Assembly: GCF_001632365.1 (NCBI RefSeq)
Contig: NW_024468569.1
Coordinates: 100,320-164,319, forward strand
DNA length: 64,000 nt
Reading direction: 5' to 3'
DNA from: Laetiporus sulphureus 93-53
Lineage: Eukaryota; Basidiomycota; Agaricomycetes; Polyporales; Laetiporaceae
Of this stretch, positions 34,888 through 50,089 are shown piece by piece. The stretch's first letter is position 1; each line of letters begins with the position of its first letter. A model generated the notes under the pieces. It was not told where the DNA came from. It saw only the letters and a list, made by a program, of their open reading frames with translations, and did not search any database. The position numbers and the translations under genes were made by a program.

Positions 34888-35608
34888 AGTCACGGCAACA
34901 CCGGACAAGAGATCAAAAAGACTAAAAAGGGACAGTCATGTGGAACATGCTGCCCTGATCCCCCTGATCCCAAGGAATCCCCCTGAACCCTATGTGGTGC
35001 AAGAGCCTGAGACTTACTAGTCGAGGTGGCTGATGCAGGAAAGGGTGAGAGATATATGATGGAGCTGGTAAGCTCAGTAGGGTGCTACAGTAGTAGACGA
35101 GGAGAAACAATCTGAAGTTTCGTCCTCTATATGGCTGGTCTTATATACACGTACAGCGGGCTATCTTATCTAAGCTACCTATCTACGGGTATAAGCTAAT
35201 GGCTGTACATGAAACAATAGGATGTTCGGAAGTAGAACAATAAGTGGGAAGATCGATGGTTGCCGCAGTAATGCGTGTGCACATTGTGCCTATCTTGGTT
35301 TTCCCTTTTGTTCTCCGGTGTGAACATCATGCCTATCTAGGCTTCTGGCTAAACTAATAGGAAGCGGAAGGCAGATGCATAATAATAGTCCTTGTTCCCT
35401 TTGTTCCCAAATGGGTGCCTCTATTGTATCCTGGAATAGACAGGTCCGACCGTATCATCCACGGGTCTGGACCATAACATGTGATGTGGACTATTACCTG
35501 ATTTCTATGCATCGCGTCTGTGGCTGAGTGGCATGAGATATTGGTGAAGCACGTGATCTGTGGCATGAGAAAAGTCACGTGTGGACTTTGTGGCAAAAAT
35601 CTGTGACA
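34888..35608 (-). repeat. 5' LTR of element A
   Basis: 721 bp, pairing with 25787-26507; its outer end is TGTGACA. The minus strand carries TATATAAG (35147-35140), with the predicted RNA start near 35114. Confidence 0.93.
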
Positions 35609-36309
35609 GTGACCATGATTGAATATTGAACGAGCGCTCGTGATGGCGATGGCTGCGACGGTGGTGATGACAGTGACAGTGACAACGACGAGCCTGAGGG
35701 GAATACCACAGTCCATGCAGGAGCTAATGGCACGTGCAGGAACTGCGCCTACGGGATGATCAAGCGCTCGCATGCCCTTTCTTAGCCACGTGGCAAAAGT
35801 TCTGGAAACCACGTGGCAATTTCTGCGGCTCAAAAGAAATTTTCGAACTCATTATAAGAAATTTCTGTATAGATAATTTCTCAACCATATTGTCCGGCGG
35901 CACCCACCATAGAAAGGATGGTGAGCATCTCAATCAGCCGAAGCTCGGCTTTCCGGCTTAATGTCTCTAAACAGAATTTCTCGTGATCTTTCCGGCGCTT
36001 TCTGTGTGACTTTTCCATGAAAAAGGATAAAATAAGCGCAGAACCAGAAGATTCCCATGCTTTTCGGGCTTAATACCTTTTTTGGACCAAAAAAGCGCTA
36101 AAGGGGGCTCAAAAGCAATATTTAAGTTTTCCTGATGAATGGTGTAGTCGGTTAGGACCGACTTGGAAGAAGAAAGCTTGCTTGACGTGGGCCTGTATAC
36201 CATATGTTGAGTTGTTCCGGTGCGTAACATGCACAGGCCTGAAAGCGTATAAATATCAGCGTGATACTTGCACAACGGTGCACAGAGTCTCCAAGACCGT
36301 TTGCGTGTC
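35609..36309. other. Spacer between element A and P450-2
   Basis: Contains two CCACGTGGCAA segments (about 35788-35830) similar, inverted, to the left flank of element A. No gene is seen. The part nearest 36310 should hold the P450-2 promoter. Confidence 0.45.
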
Positions 36310-38448
36310 ATGTCCGCCATGCTGCTTGTCGCTCCTATCATGGGGCTTCTCATTTGGAGAGCAGTGACTGCATTGCGCGGTCGGAGGGTGAGTCATCCGC
36401 ATTCGTGGAAGCTTATTCAACGACTTTGGAAACAGGCCAGGGTTTCGCCCGAACGCCTTCCGCCACTTTTCAGTATGCCTGTATGTCAAGTGTCTGTTCC
36501 ATTCTGTGCGCAATTGACTGAATGCAAATAGGCGTCGGATATGTTTACCAAGCCGAAAGAAGCGTATGAAAAGGCTCTAGACGCATACGGGCCTATCATT
36601 CGCGTGCAGCGCAAAGGTCGAGTGAGTCACTGCATTTGCCAATGGTGCATGCGCTCACAACGCCGTTCTCAGATGGAGTATATTGTTGACGATACCTTGA
36701 CTTCGGCGGTCCTCACTGCCGACTCCCAATTTAGTTTCGTGCAAGGAACAGCAAGTGTACGTCTTTTCTATATTGTTACTATGAATGTCATTTGAGCGGA
36801 ATGTCTGTTCTAGATTCTCAACATGCATTATGTCCTCACTTTTTTCCCTTGGTTCTACTCAGAAGTCGACGATCTTGTACAAAACGCTATCAACAATCAA
36901 CTCGAGAATATAGCAGAACGGAGTGATTATGTTTGAACTATCGTCCAGATACAATATGAAGCTCACCTTATACATAGTATTTCCCGTTTTCATTCGCAAG
37001 GCAATTCAACTAGTGGACCATGCTTCAGGAACGTCCGTGGATATGTTCCATTATGCTCATTCCAGTATTGCGGAGGCCATGATTATAGTGGCCTTGGGAG
37101 AGGTAGTACACGGCGCATCTCAATCTCCTTGTTCTCATCTGATATGGCATCAGGAACTGGTGGAAGAGAAGCACGTAGAAACTGTCACTGACGATTGCAG
37201 CGGACATCGCAACTGTGGTCGGTATTTATCAGAATACTTCTCCGTTCGCTAGGACCTTTCCTTCCGTTTGGCGTATTTGCACATGGTATGTTCTAACATT
37301 ATCATATCGATTGTTCCGAGCCATTCACAATGGGACGTTAGGTTTCGCATCGTTGTCACGTCTATCATAGGTGTTTTTGTGCGCATCCTGGGTCCAGTAA
37401 TTTGGAATCAGCTACGCGCCAGAAGGTGGAATAAGGATGCCGTACTGATGGGTGATAGTCTACATCTCAAGGTAGGTTGCTGCCACTGCTGACGCCATCG
37501 ACTGACTGATCCAATTGTAAGCCTACACTTTTGTCCTATCTGGCAATGAAGCACGCCGATCCTGGTACCGGTTCTGTCAGTGTCTTCTCCACTATTCGAA
37601 TCATGTCAATTTTATTAGTGAAGAGCTTTTATGTCCAGATACATCTAAGCACCAAAATCACAGCTCACGATAAAGGATATTTTTCGCGTCAGTGCACCAA
37701 ACGTCAGTTCATCTCTAATATATATGTATGGCACGTTAGCAAACACCATTTGAAAGTGCTTCTGTGGCGGTGTGGGTCATGTTCCAGCTCGCCATCCATA
37801 AGGAGCACCTAGCAAGCCTACAAGAGGAGATGCACGATCACATTGACCCGTTGACCCATGACCTTGATATATCGGATGCATACAACACGCTCAAGAAAGC
37901 AATGCATTTGGACTCATTTATTCGGGAGGTTCTGCGGACGAAAGGCGATACGCTCAGGGTTTGCCGATGCACAACTGAGGATGTACCTCTCGCCGGTTTT
38001 AAGATACCGAAGGGTAGGAGTGCATCTACTCCATTTTCTTACGATGCTCACTGCCATTCTATTCACAGGCAGTCTAGTATTACCGTTCACCACTCTTTCT
38101 CACGAGAATACCAAGTACCATGGGCCTGACGCATCAATATTCCGCCCGCAACGGTGGGAGGAATCCGAAGCGAAATCTGCTGTCATGGGAAGTTCAATTT
38201 ATTTCCCGTTCGGATTAGGAAGATGGGCTTGCCCTGGAAGATACCTCGCCGTCACAGGTAGGCATATTTCAATGCAAACTTTCGGTGTCTTATTGTGGGA
38301 CGTCACAGAAATCAAGATGATAGTTTGGTCAATGGTTTGCAGAGCAACTCCACGTCTTGAAGGAGACGCATTCACGGTCATCGATCCGCTCAATGTCACT
38401 TCGGTTCCTCCGGAAGGCGAGCTGATACTAGAGCCGCTGTATCCTTGA
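36310..38448 (+). CDS. Cytochrome P450-2 (HTT-type I helix), many exons
   Basis: First exons 36310-36480, 36532-36621, 36673-36756 and from 36814 join in phase 0. The N-terminal anchor is MLLVAPIMGLLIWRAV. Later coding segments include NTSPFARTFPSVWRI and RILGPVIWNQL. The I helix is spelled FFASVHQTS (about 37680-37712, ending at a donor). Then come VAVWVMFQLAIHKEHL, ExxR as EVLR in SFIREVLRTKGDTLR, and the haem loop FPFGLGRWACPGRYLAV with its Cys. The C-terminus ends LILEPLYP. The FAS.H.TS I helix and CPGR haem loop resemble the fungal terpenoid/ent-kaurene-oxidase-like P450 group. Middle exon borders are not fully resolved (a donor gtttga near 36932 is weak), so possible damage cannot be excluded. 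A lactonase fragment follows 0.3 kb downstream. Confidence 0.75.
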
Positions 38449-38740
38449 GGTATACCGATGAGGATTGCTGTAGATGGGGTTCCAAGAGTGTAAAATAGCA
38501 CGTCCAACGTCTCTTTGTGTGTAAGGAATAAGTCCGGATATAGCGATTCTTCTTCATTTGTTCATATCACGGATGCAACTGAATAGTGTACCGGTAGCTC
38601 ACGATGATTATCGGCGATGTCTGGAAGAACCTTATGAGCGATGATAGAAGCCATGAAAATCAATGAGATCCGGCTGTATATGTGACAGATGGTACACTTC
38701 ACCTCAGACATTGAGCCATCTTTTACAGTGGAATATCATT

Positions 38741-38896
38741 TGCTGTTGGTGTGGATGGAGGCAGAGCGAAGGTCTTCGAGATGGTCGACGGAGGCAAGGG
38801 CTGAAGGAGATTGCATCCGTGAAATTGGAGGTCCCGACCCCTTTCCTGTGGATGTGAATGCGATCTTTGATCCTAATACGGCGCCCGCTTATATTG
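38741..38896 (+). pseudogene. Fragment of the lactonase gene (3' end)
   Basis: About 156 bp closely matching 19261-19415. It covers the last ~35 codons (GGCAAGGG.CT.AAGGAGATTG, then GACC.CTTTCCTGTGGATGTGA) and ~40 bp beyond the stop. No other part of the lactonase gene lies upstream; P450-2 does. It has a one-base deletion (GGGCTGAAGG for GGGACTCAAGG region) and is not functional. Confidence 0.8.
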
Positions 38897-40748
38897 TCCT
38901 TGTCGTGAAATTGCAGAATGTCTGATGATGCAACCTAAATAGAAGGTAAACGATGACCTTGTGGTCATAAGTGAGCAGCCGATCGCACTTTCCCATTGGA
39001 CGACCTACTGAATTTTATGAGCGTGTATCGTCGCAGCAATGCGATAATCAGATCTGGAGGAGCAGGCTCGCTCCTGCCATGGGCCAAAATCGCCACACCT
39101 CTACACGCGTGCGGTAGAGGTGCCCTTGTTGTGACTGGGCCTTTCCTTTCTCTGGAGTAGATCATCAGCCAATGTTAACACAGCCGCGCTGCTGATCCGA
39201 ACGCGTCATTGCTCGTAGCTTCAGGGATGATACGCTGTACGGGTTGATGTCTGCAAACCCATGGATGCACGAGGCTAAGCTCGTTGGCAGCAACTGGAAC
39301 GGTTTGGAGTCGCTTCCTACTAATGAGGCTCACCAGAGCATTCACTTCAAGACTTCAATCAGGGGCTGTACCGTAGCAGCGAGAACGCTCGGAGCTATCC
39401 TTTCTTCTGCCTGGAGCAGATAGGACGCTCATGAAAGACTCCTCTCCGGCTAATTTACACGTTAAAAGCAGCGACCGAAAGGCGTCGAGCTATCTCTGTA
39501 ATTGCTTTGGCTTATTCATATAATGTGAGACGATGGTCGGACCCTGTGACAATGTTCATGAGATAAAACAGAGTTTATAAACGGGAGCAAGTAGCGTCTT
39601 CGCTATGCTTTTTTATGCAATGATGATCTACTCCTATAAGTATCGTCAGCGGAATGAAAGCAACTGTGAGACAGACTCACACGATGCGCCTCGAGTACGT
39701 AATTGCTCGCAATGGAAGAAGCAACCGTGAACTACTAGCTTACCAAGTCTATCACTGGTAAACGACCTGGATGACAGTGGTTTCTCTAGCTGTGTAAGCC
39801 CATAGACATACAAACATTGCGAAGTTGACCTCAGCTAATAGTATTGAGCACATGGCGGTGAGAGAGCATGTCAGCAAACAGGAAGCGCATGCGAACATAT
39901 ACCAGCTTTGCGGCCCGGCGGCGGTACTACATGAAGGCACTATATGGTCCATTTTCCAGCACCACTTGCGGTAGTACCAGCCAAAGAGAGAGCCCACACT
40001 GCAATGCCAGCTTAATTTGTACTCCAGAAATCAGAATTGAACCTGTGTAATTAGGATTGAGCACTTAGGCTAGTCGGCCACGTGTGTTTGGTCTTGGCGC
40101 CGCAACGGAAAGTACACAGCCACTGCATCCTAACGAACATGTCGCCTCACAAATCGCAATCTCACTCATGTTTATACCTCTCTGCCAATAATTATCGACT
40201 ATTACGGGCCTCGTAGCAACCAGCTGCAATTTCGTTACAATTGGACGTCGTTCGCTGCACCAGGTGAGCGCTCTGAGTGCTGTGGCCAAGCTCGCGTGTG
40301 AGCTTGATAGAATTGTATAGACAGCCTGTCAAAAAGGCGGGGAACCAGATAAGATTCCATTCGGGGGAGGCCAAAGTTGACGTTGAGCGTTTCAACGTAT
40401 ATGATCTTGGAGGCTTATCTTGCCCCTGCATAGGAATCTGAGTGAGTCGCTCAATCTGGTTGACTACGTGTTCGCATGCAAAAATGTGCTCATGGGACGG
40501 TTTTCAGAATTGTCAACGACAGACTGCTCTCGAGAGCTAAACCATTGTTATCCATCGTCGAGGAACTGGAGAGCTGTCTGGAGGTCGACTGGCGACGAGT
40601 GAGTCGTTTCTCCGCGTAGGTTTCATTCGAGCTACTGTTCTTGGCCGGCTGCGTTGTCTGCAAGCTGATAGTTGGTGATCAAGCAGCATCTTGGTTTTGA
40701 TAGACACGACCATAGTAATTCACCATCAGAATCGGAGCCGGACTTCAT
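38897..40748. other. Intergenic region
   Basis: About 1.85 kb with no domain-bearing ORF or convincing exon chain. Its right end is the pmr1 promoter region. Confidence 0.5.
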
Positions 40749-44625
<3,877 letters not shown>

Positions 44626-45169
44626 GATGGTCGTGCACTTGTGTGTATACATCTACTTACGAAAACATGGCTGCTGGGTAGACTTGTACAGTTCGTCGTG
44701 CAGTAGAGGATGTTGTGAATCGGAATAACAGTACTACTCATATACACATTCATACATTGCTCTTCAGACTAAGAGAAGAGAAGACGTAATCTGTTTCCAT
44801 TCCTAAGATTCGTATCATTCGAACTCGACGCTTCGTAAGGATCTCCGAGCAGTGTGTCATCGTTGCAAACTCCATGAACTCTCCATGATGAAGGCACTCT
44901 ATGTTACATACTTGCTCTCTGCTAATCCAGGTCGAAGAGACAGTAAAATGCGTCAGGTACAGTCAGGTACAGAATTGTCATAACACTATTACTCGCAGGT
45001 GTCCAAGTCTGGTTCCTCGTCGCCTTCGGATGACAGGATGTCGGAATCTGCATAGTTCGTGCAGACATTGGTAACAGTGACGATCTTCACAGTCCATTCG
45101 GCTTCAAGGGCCCGAGGCTTGTCTGAAGTATCAAATGCGCCAATGCTGTCATGCAAACCATCTGGTGAA
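44626..45169. other. Intergenic region
   Basis: Downstream of pmr1. Contains a short duplicate, cgtcaggtacagtcaggtacag (about 44950), but no gene. Confidence 0.5.
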
Positions 45170-46365
45170 TCAAAGTATCTGACGTCTCAAAGCAATTGAC
45201 ACTGACTTGTCCTGCAAAGCACAAAAGGCATTATCTGAGAGAACGTAATTCATGTCTCCATCAGAATCGCAACGGGAGTTCTGAGAGATCAAGCCACAGT
45301 CCTCTGGTGTAGACATCGTGACCGGCAGAGAGGACTCTGAACGACCATGTAGGAAGACCAGCTGCGACTCGAATCGTACATAAGGGCTAGTTCCGCCCGT
45401 CGATACCTTCACGATCCACCAGCCGTCCCTCCAGCCGTCATCTCATCCATATGTCTTGATAGTGCGATAGTTCAGCGTAATGAACTGCAGCTGCCAGAGA
45501 CGTCCTGAGGTAGGGAGGCCAACCATTAGTCGAATGAACGAGACGGAATGGAAATGATGTGAATACCTCGCGCGATTAACTCCAGACTAATGCATCGCAT
45601 GGCCTTTAGCCGAGCCTGGAAATCCGGCATGGAGAGCCTCACAGTGAAATCGAATGCGTCTTGCAAGGTTCCTTCCTTGAAATGAATGGAATCTGCAGAC
45701 AGCAAGCCAAGAAGCGATTCGTCTGGATCCGTTGAGGTTGCTATAATGCGTGACCGACGCAACCGGTCGAATAAGGTGTGATTCGCGGTGTGCAAACACG
45801 CGGCCTTGACATCCAGCGCAGTCTGGTCTTCGAGGGGAGCAGCGAGCGCGAGGAAGGTGTCGATGACGCTGTCGTTTGCGGATGAGTTGTGATGCTTCCA
45901 GACCACCCAATACAAGAATGTGTGCCGGATGCACCGAGACTGCAGAAGGCGCGAAAGAGACGAATCGAATTTCTCTAATGCTTGAGAACACTTGCCGAGG
46001 ACCGAATGAATAGAGCTATCCGGGATAAGGTGTTTCATGATCTCCTCGAGGATATCGGTAACTCCTTGTTCAAGCTTGTCCTTCATGGATGTCCGCCAGC
46101 TGGCAGTCCCTTCAAAGTTTGATCTTAAAGGCCTACGGTCTGATTTGCGGAGCGACTTGAGCTCAAAAGATTTAGACGAAGCGAGTTCAATGGGTTCGGG
46201 GGGTTCAGAGTCCAGTAGCTCGGCAACAACTCTGAGCAGCTTGTCCACCGCCGGATATTCGCTGTTCTTCTCCGTCAATGGTTTCTCCGTGGCACTCAGG
46301 TGCAGATAATCATAAGCAGGGGGAGCGCTGCCCACGTTAACCTGAGGTCTGTCCGTCGGAGACAT
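45170..46365 (-). pseudogene. PPAYD-motif protein 3, with one in-frame TGA
   Basis: Same architecture and intron position as the 14-17 kb genes. Exon 1 is 46365-45567, with SAPPAYDYL at residues 13-21, helical KLEQGVTDILEEIMKHLIPD, TFLYWVVWKHH, then RLSMPDFQARLKAMRCISLELIARG. Exon 2 starts at 45504 (GRLWQLQFITL). It meets TGA at 45443-45445 after 19 codons, yet the same frame stays open and conserved beyond it (GWWIVKV, then SPYVRFESQLVFLHGR). The nonsense codon is therefore probably recent (for example from CGA) or a sequencing error. The unbroken product would be about 375 residues. Confidence 0.7.
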
Positions 46366-47589
46366 GTTGAAGATAGCAGTGACAATGGGGGCGGAAGGAA
46401 AGTGGCAGGAACGTTGAAATGATTTTGGCGCACCGAATGTGGGCTTTTATCCTGCAACTGCACTGTGCCACTGCGCCATGTACCTGGCCAGATCGTTGAC
46501 TCCTACACGTGCGCGCTTGCAAATGGCCAGTGGCCCATTTTATTCCGCTTGAAACATTACATGGCGGGCGGTGCGCTCGGGCCAGCCGTTGACAAGGCGA
46601 TTGAACATTATTGAACGGTGGCGGTCCATGTCCGAGAGGAGCTGATATCCTTTTGCAATCCTATACAATTTCTCTCATATCCGTGGCATCGGCCTGTCCG
46701 GCGCTTTTTGAGGGGTGAGGAGGACATTGCCGATCAAAGTGTCATTGGAAACGAGGACATCGACAGTCTAGCGGCTGTGTTGGCCACATACGGTGCGAAT
46801 ATCCAACAAGAATGGCCGATAGCCACACAATAGGTATGCCACAAACAGGCACGGTTCATCCGAGTAGGTCCGGTCCTTCACCCAGTAAACGTCTGCTGCT
46901 TTGTCTGGTGGCCACAGCACCTGAAATTGATCCATTCACCATGCGGCCACTTGCAGAATATGCCCCTTGTGCATGCGCCCCAGATGCTTCACCTTCGATT
47001 TGTTTTCATATGGTCTGGATTTCGTGTCGTTGCATTTTTGATTTCATCATTGCGCAATAAAGCCGATGGGTGGCTGCGAGCCACATCTTGATGTCTTCTC
47101 ATCATCAGTAACATACACGAATCAGATTCCCTCGATCATAGTCTACGAACCGATACAAGCCGATGCATTCGGTCTAAGCTGTTGTTAAAAGGGCGCGTTC
47201 TCGTGGCGATGCTGTTTGGTCGCAAATCGTTGATAGAAGGGCGCTACAGAAGCAATCAGACGCGAAAACATACATAGAGCCAGGTCCGAAAGGATGGCTA
47301 TTAGATTTCAAATTTCATCCGTCGAAGACGCAGGAACATTTGATTCGCATGGCGCCTCCGAGGTCACACAAGCACTCGCGCGGCGCAAACCTTCCGGCGT
47401 CTCGGGCACCGTTTGAGCCGATTTGCGGCCTTTGTCACGCTTCGGCAGTCACTCCTCCCCGGCGTTGGATCACGCCCAACGTCACTTTGTATGATCTTAC
47501 AAGCGCCCATTTATTGCAGCCATCCATGATCAAGCCGGTTGATGGCATTTTCAGCCATGTCTCAATCGAACAAGTGGCGTTCATAAGCT
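46366..47589. other. Gene-less region with a dispersed GC-rich repeat
   Basis: No gene is supported. About 47395-47485 resembles 1410-1490. Confidence 0.45.
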
Positions 47590-47752
47590 TAAGTCAACGG
47601 GTCTTTGATCCTCTGCTTCAACACAAACCTCAGCAATGGCTTGTCAGGAGTATCAAATGTTCCAATGCTGTCATGCAAACCACATCTCGATCCAATTAAC
47701 ACTTATTTGCTCTGCAAGAAACATAATGCCTTATGTTCTTTGCAGGACAAAT

Positions 47753-47958
47753 TGTTGACTTTCCCAGCCAGCCCGCTGCGTGGCCAGGAGTTCGGGAGTC
47801 GCCTGCTCTCTAGAAGATGGCTCCACGGGGCCAAACTGATGGCCCGTCCCATTGTAGCTGCACCCTATTATATACACGCGCGCTACTACTCTCCCACGCC
47901 AGTGGCGCAGGTCGCACCAGGGCCTCTCGCATCTGCGCTCCGTGCCCAGATTCCAACA
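47753..47958 (-). repeat. 3' LTR of the miniature element
   Basis: 206 bp; matches 48701-48906 with about 15 differences, mostly transitions. Confidence 0.92.
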
Positions 47959-48700
47959 TGCCCCCTCGACCTAGCCACTGCTGCGTCAATCCTATTGTGG
48001 GCCACACACCTGTACCGCACTCCCTGTCCCCAGGGATGCCGGTCTCCATTCCATGTGCTTCCCTGCCTGCCTCAGTCCGTACGCCAGTCCTGGCGCCCCC
48101 TGATCTTGGGTCCCGGTCTCCGTACCATATGCATCCCATACGTGCCCATTTTCGGTGACTTCCTATAGCACACCCATGCACTCGTCGCTTGCTCGGTCTG
48201 CACGCCAGTCCCGACGCCCCTTGGATTCGAGTCTCAGTCTCCGTTCCATGTGCGCTCCGTGCAAGCGCCTCGCTCGGCTTTTCTTCAGTGCTCCGCATGC
48301 TGTGGCTGTGTCGCTTCATTGGACTGCCGGCCTGTCTCACTCGGCATCCACTCAGCCTGCCCTTTGACGCCCTGCTCCACCCTCACCTCGCTGGTAGGCC
48401 CGCCTCGTGCAGTGCCCACCTCCTGCACCTGGTGTCTTGTATCACTGCAGCGGTGCCCCATGGTCAACCCTCTGGCCCTCACCCTCCTGCCCTCGACCTC
48501 CTGATCCCGCCTCTGCCTGATCGCACCTGTCCCTCAGCTGCCCTGCAGCCTTCACACCTCGGCGACCTGCCCCAGCTCCCAGCCCTTAACCTGCCAACTG
48601 GATCACTTACCAGTCAGCATCATGGTCCCCAGCAGGAATCTCGTAGTGGTGGTTCTCGTCGATTGCGGTGAGTGCCTCTTGGTCAATGGTGATCAGTTTG

Positions 48701-48906
48701 TGTTGACTTTCCCAGCCAGCCCACTGCACGGCCAGGAGTTCGGGAGTCGTCCGCTCTTTAGAAGATGGCTCCATGGGGCCAAACCGATGGCCCGTCCCAT
48801 TGTAGCTGTGCCCTATTATATACACGCACGCTACTACTCTCCCACGTCGGTGGCGCAGGTTGCATCGGGGCCTCTCGCATCTGCGCTCCGTGCCCAGATT
48901 CCAACA
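48701..48906 (-). repeat. 5' LTR of the miniature element
   Basis: 206 bp; see the element entry. Confidence 0.92.
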
Positions 48907-50089
48907 CAAATAAGTGTTAATTGTTATCTGGGAGAACATAGTTCATGTCTTTGGAGTGATTCTTGTGAAGGGACATGAGTTACGATTCACAACAGGAGGT
49001 TTCAGAGACCGAGCCACAGTCCTCTCAGGGGAGACAGCGTGACTGGCAGAGAGGACTCTGAAGGGCCATGTAGGAAGACCAGCTGCAACTCGAATGGTAC
49101 ATAAGGGCTAGTTCCTAGCAGCGATACCTTCACGATCCACCAGCCATCCTTCCAGTTGTCAATGGTCATCTTATTCATATTCCTCGATAGTGTCAGAGCA
49201 CAGCGAGATAAACTGCAGCTGCCAAACACATCCTGCGGTAAAGGAGCCAGTCATTAGCTGAACCATAAAGATGAAATGGAAATGATGTAGATACCTTGTG
49301 TAACTCCAAAGTGATGCATCGCATGACATTCAGATGAGCTTGGGAGCCCGGCTTGGAGAACCTCACAGTGAAATTGAATCCATCTTGTGAGGACTCGGAT
49401 TCTTTGACGTGGACAGAATCTATAGACAGCAGGTCAAGAAGCGATTTGTCTGGACTCTGCCAGATCTATTGAGGTTACCAAAATGCGTGACCGACACAAT
49501 CGCTCGAACAATGTCTAATTCGTGGTGTCCAAGCATGCAGACTTGACATCCAATGCAGCTTGATCCTCAAGATAGACAGCGAGCATGAGGAAGGTGTCGA
49601 TGACACCGTCACTGGCGGATGAACTGTGATGCTTCCAGACCACCCAATACAAGAATGTGTGCTAGTTGCACCAAGATTGCAGGATGCATGAAAGAGAGAG
49701 ATACTGAATTTCTTGCATGCTTGAGAATCGAGGACCATGTGCGCAGAGCTATCCGAAATAGGGTGTTTCATAATGATGATGAAGAACCACCCTATTTCAG
49801 ATATCTCTGCACATACATAAATCTCACTAGCTCTCCGATTGTCATGACTCACTGGCAACAGGTTATCGTGATGCTGCCGTCTGATATTGATCAAGTGCCC
49901 AGCCACTGGTTGATGCTATTTTCCCATCAACGCACTTCTCTAAGCGCCGCGTCTTAATAGAATGAGTTGAATTTGTAGGTCAACGGGTCATTGATCCTCT
50001 GTTTAAACACGAACTTTGCCTATACAAGCTCATTCTGCCTCAGGTGGCATCCGTATATTTCTCATTATATCCCTCGGGGAGTGTTCAAT

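Larger units (their letters stand above)
25787..35608 (-). mobile_element. Ty3/gypsy chromodomain retrotransposon A (with nested Tc1)
   Basis: Complete LTR element on the minus strand, bounded by 721-bp LTRs. In transcription order: 5' LTR (35608-34888), primer site, leader ORF, gag, pol (protease, RT, RNase H, integrase, chromodomain, dUTPase), a polypurine tract (AAAGGGGGG, about 26512-26521) and the 3' LTR. Removing the 1.6-kb Tc1 insertion leaves about 8.2 kb, matching element B (8,209 bp). The flanking five bases do not match (ATAAC left, GTGAC right) and the first base of the right LTR is A instead of T, so the target duplication is lost or the ends have recombined. gag is open; pol is broken by stops, a 10-bp insertion (27961-27970) and an assembly gap. 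Confidence 0.93.
47753..48906 (-). mobile_element. Miniature LTR retroelement (TRIM-like), 1,154 bp
   Basis: Two 206-bp LTRs, 47753-47958 and 48701-48906, each TGTTGACTTTCCC to TTCCAACA, flanked by the perfect 5-bp duplication CAAAT (47748-47752, 48907-48911). Read on the minus strand the LTR begins TGTTGGAATCTG, a Ty1/copia-like start, and carries TATATAAT. A purine tract GAGGGGGCA abuts the left LTR as expected for the 3' end. The 742-bp interior has no pol, a diverged C-rich tandem repeat (about 48010-48290), and next to the 5' LTR a short coding-like stretch (KLITIDQEALTAIDENHHY). It must depend on another element for movement. Confidence 0.9.
47590..49800 (-). pseudogene. PPAYD-family gene copy 4, decayed and interrupted
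   Basis: Minus-strand sequence homologous to the 45.1-46.0 kb gene. 49229-49002 reads DNWKDGWWIVKVSLLGTSPY and LVFLHGPSESSLPVT, like its exon 2. 49300-49800 matches its exon 1 with many frameshifts and stops, for example in the HTFLYWVVW region near 49650. The 3' part (47600-47752) is separated by the miniature LTR element. The PPAY N-terminus is gone. Confidence 0.75.

Noticed and set aside
35609..35613. GTGAC as target-site duplication of element A
   Set aside because: The left flank is ATAAC; only three of five bases agree, so I do not call a duplication.
36814..37260. P450-2 as an outright pseudogene
   Set aside because: Most motifs can be recovered with plausible introns, including the I helix hidden between two introns, so I left it as a probable gene with unresolved exon borders.
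47605..48671. Several long Pro/Ser/Ala-rich plus-strand ORFs
   Set aside because: They lie in the LTRs and C-rich interior of the miniature retroelement. GC-rich tandem sequence keeps many frames open and no domain is seen.
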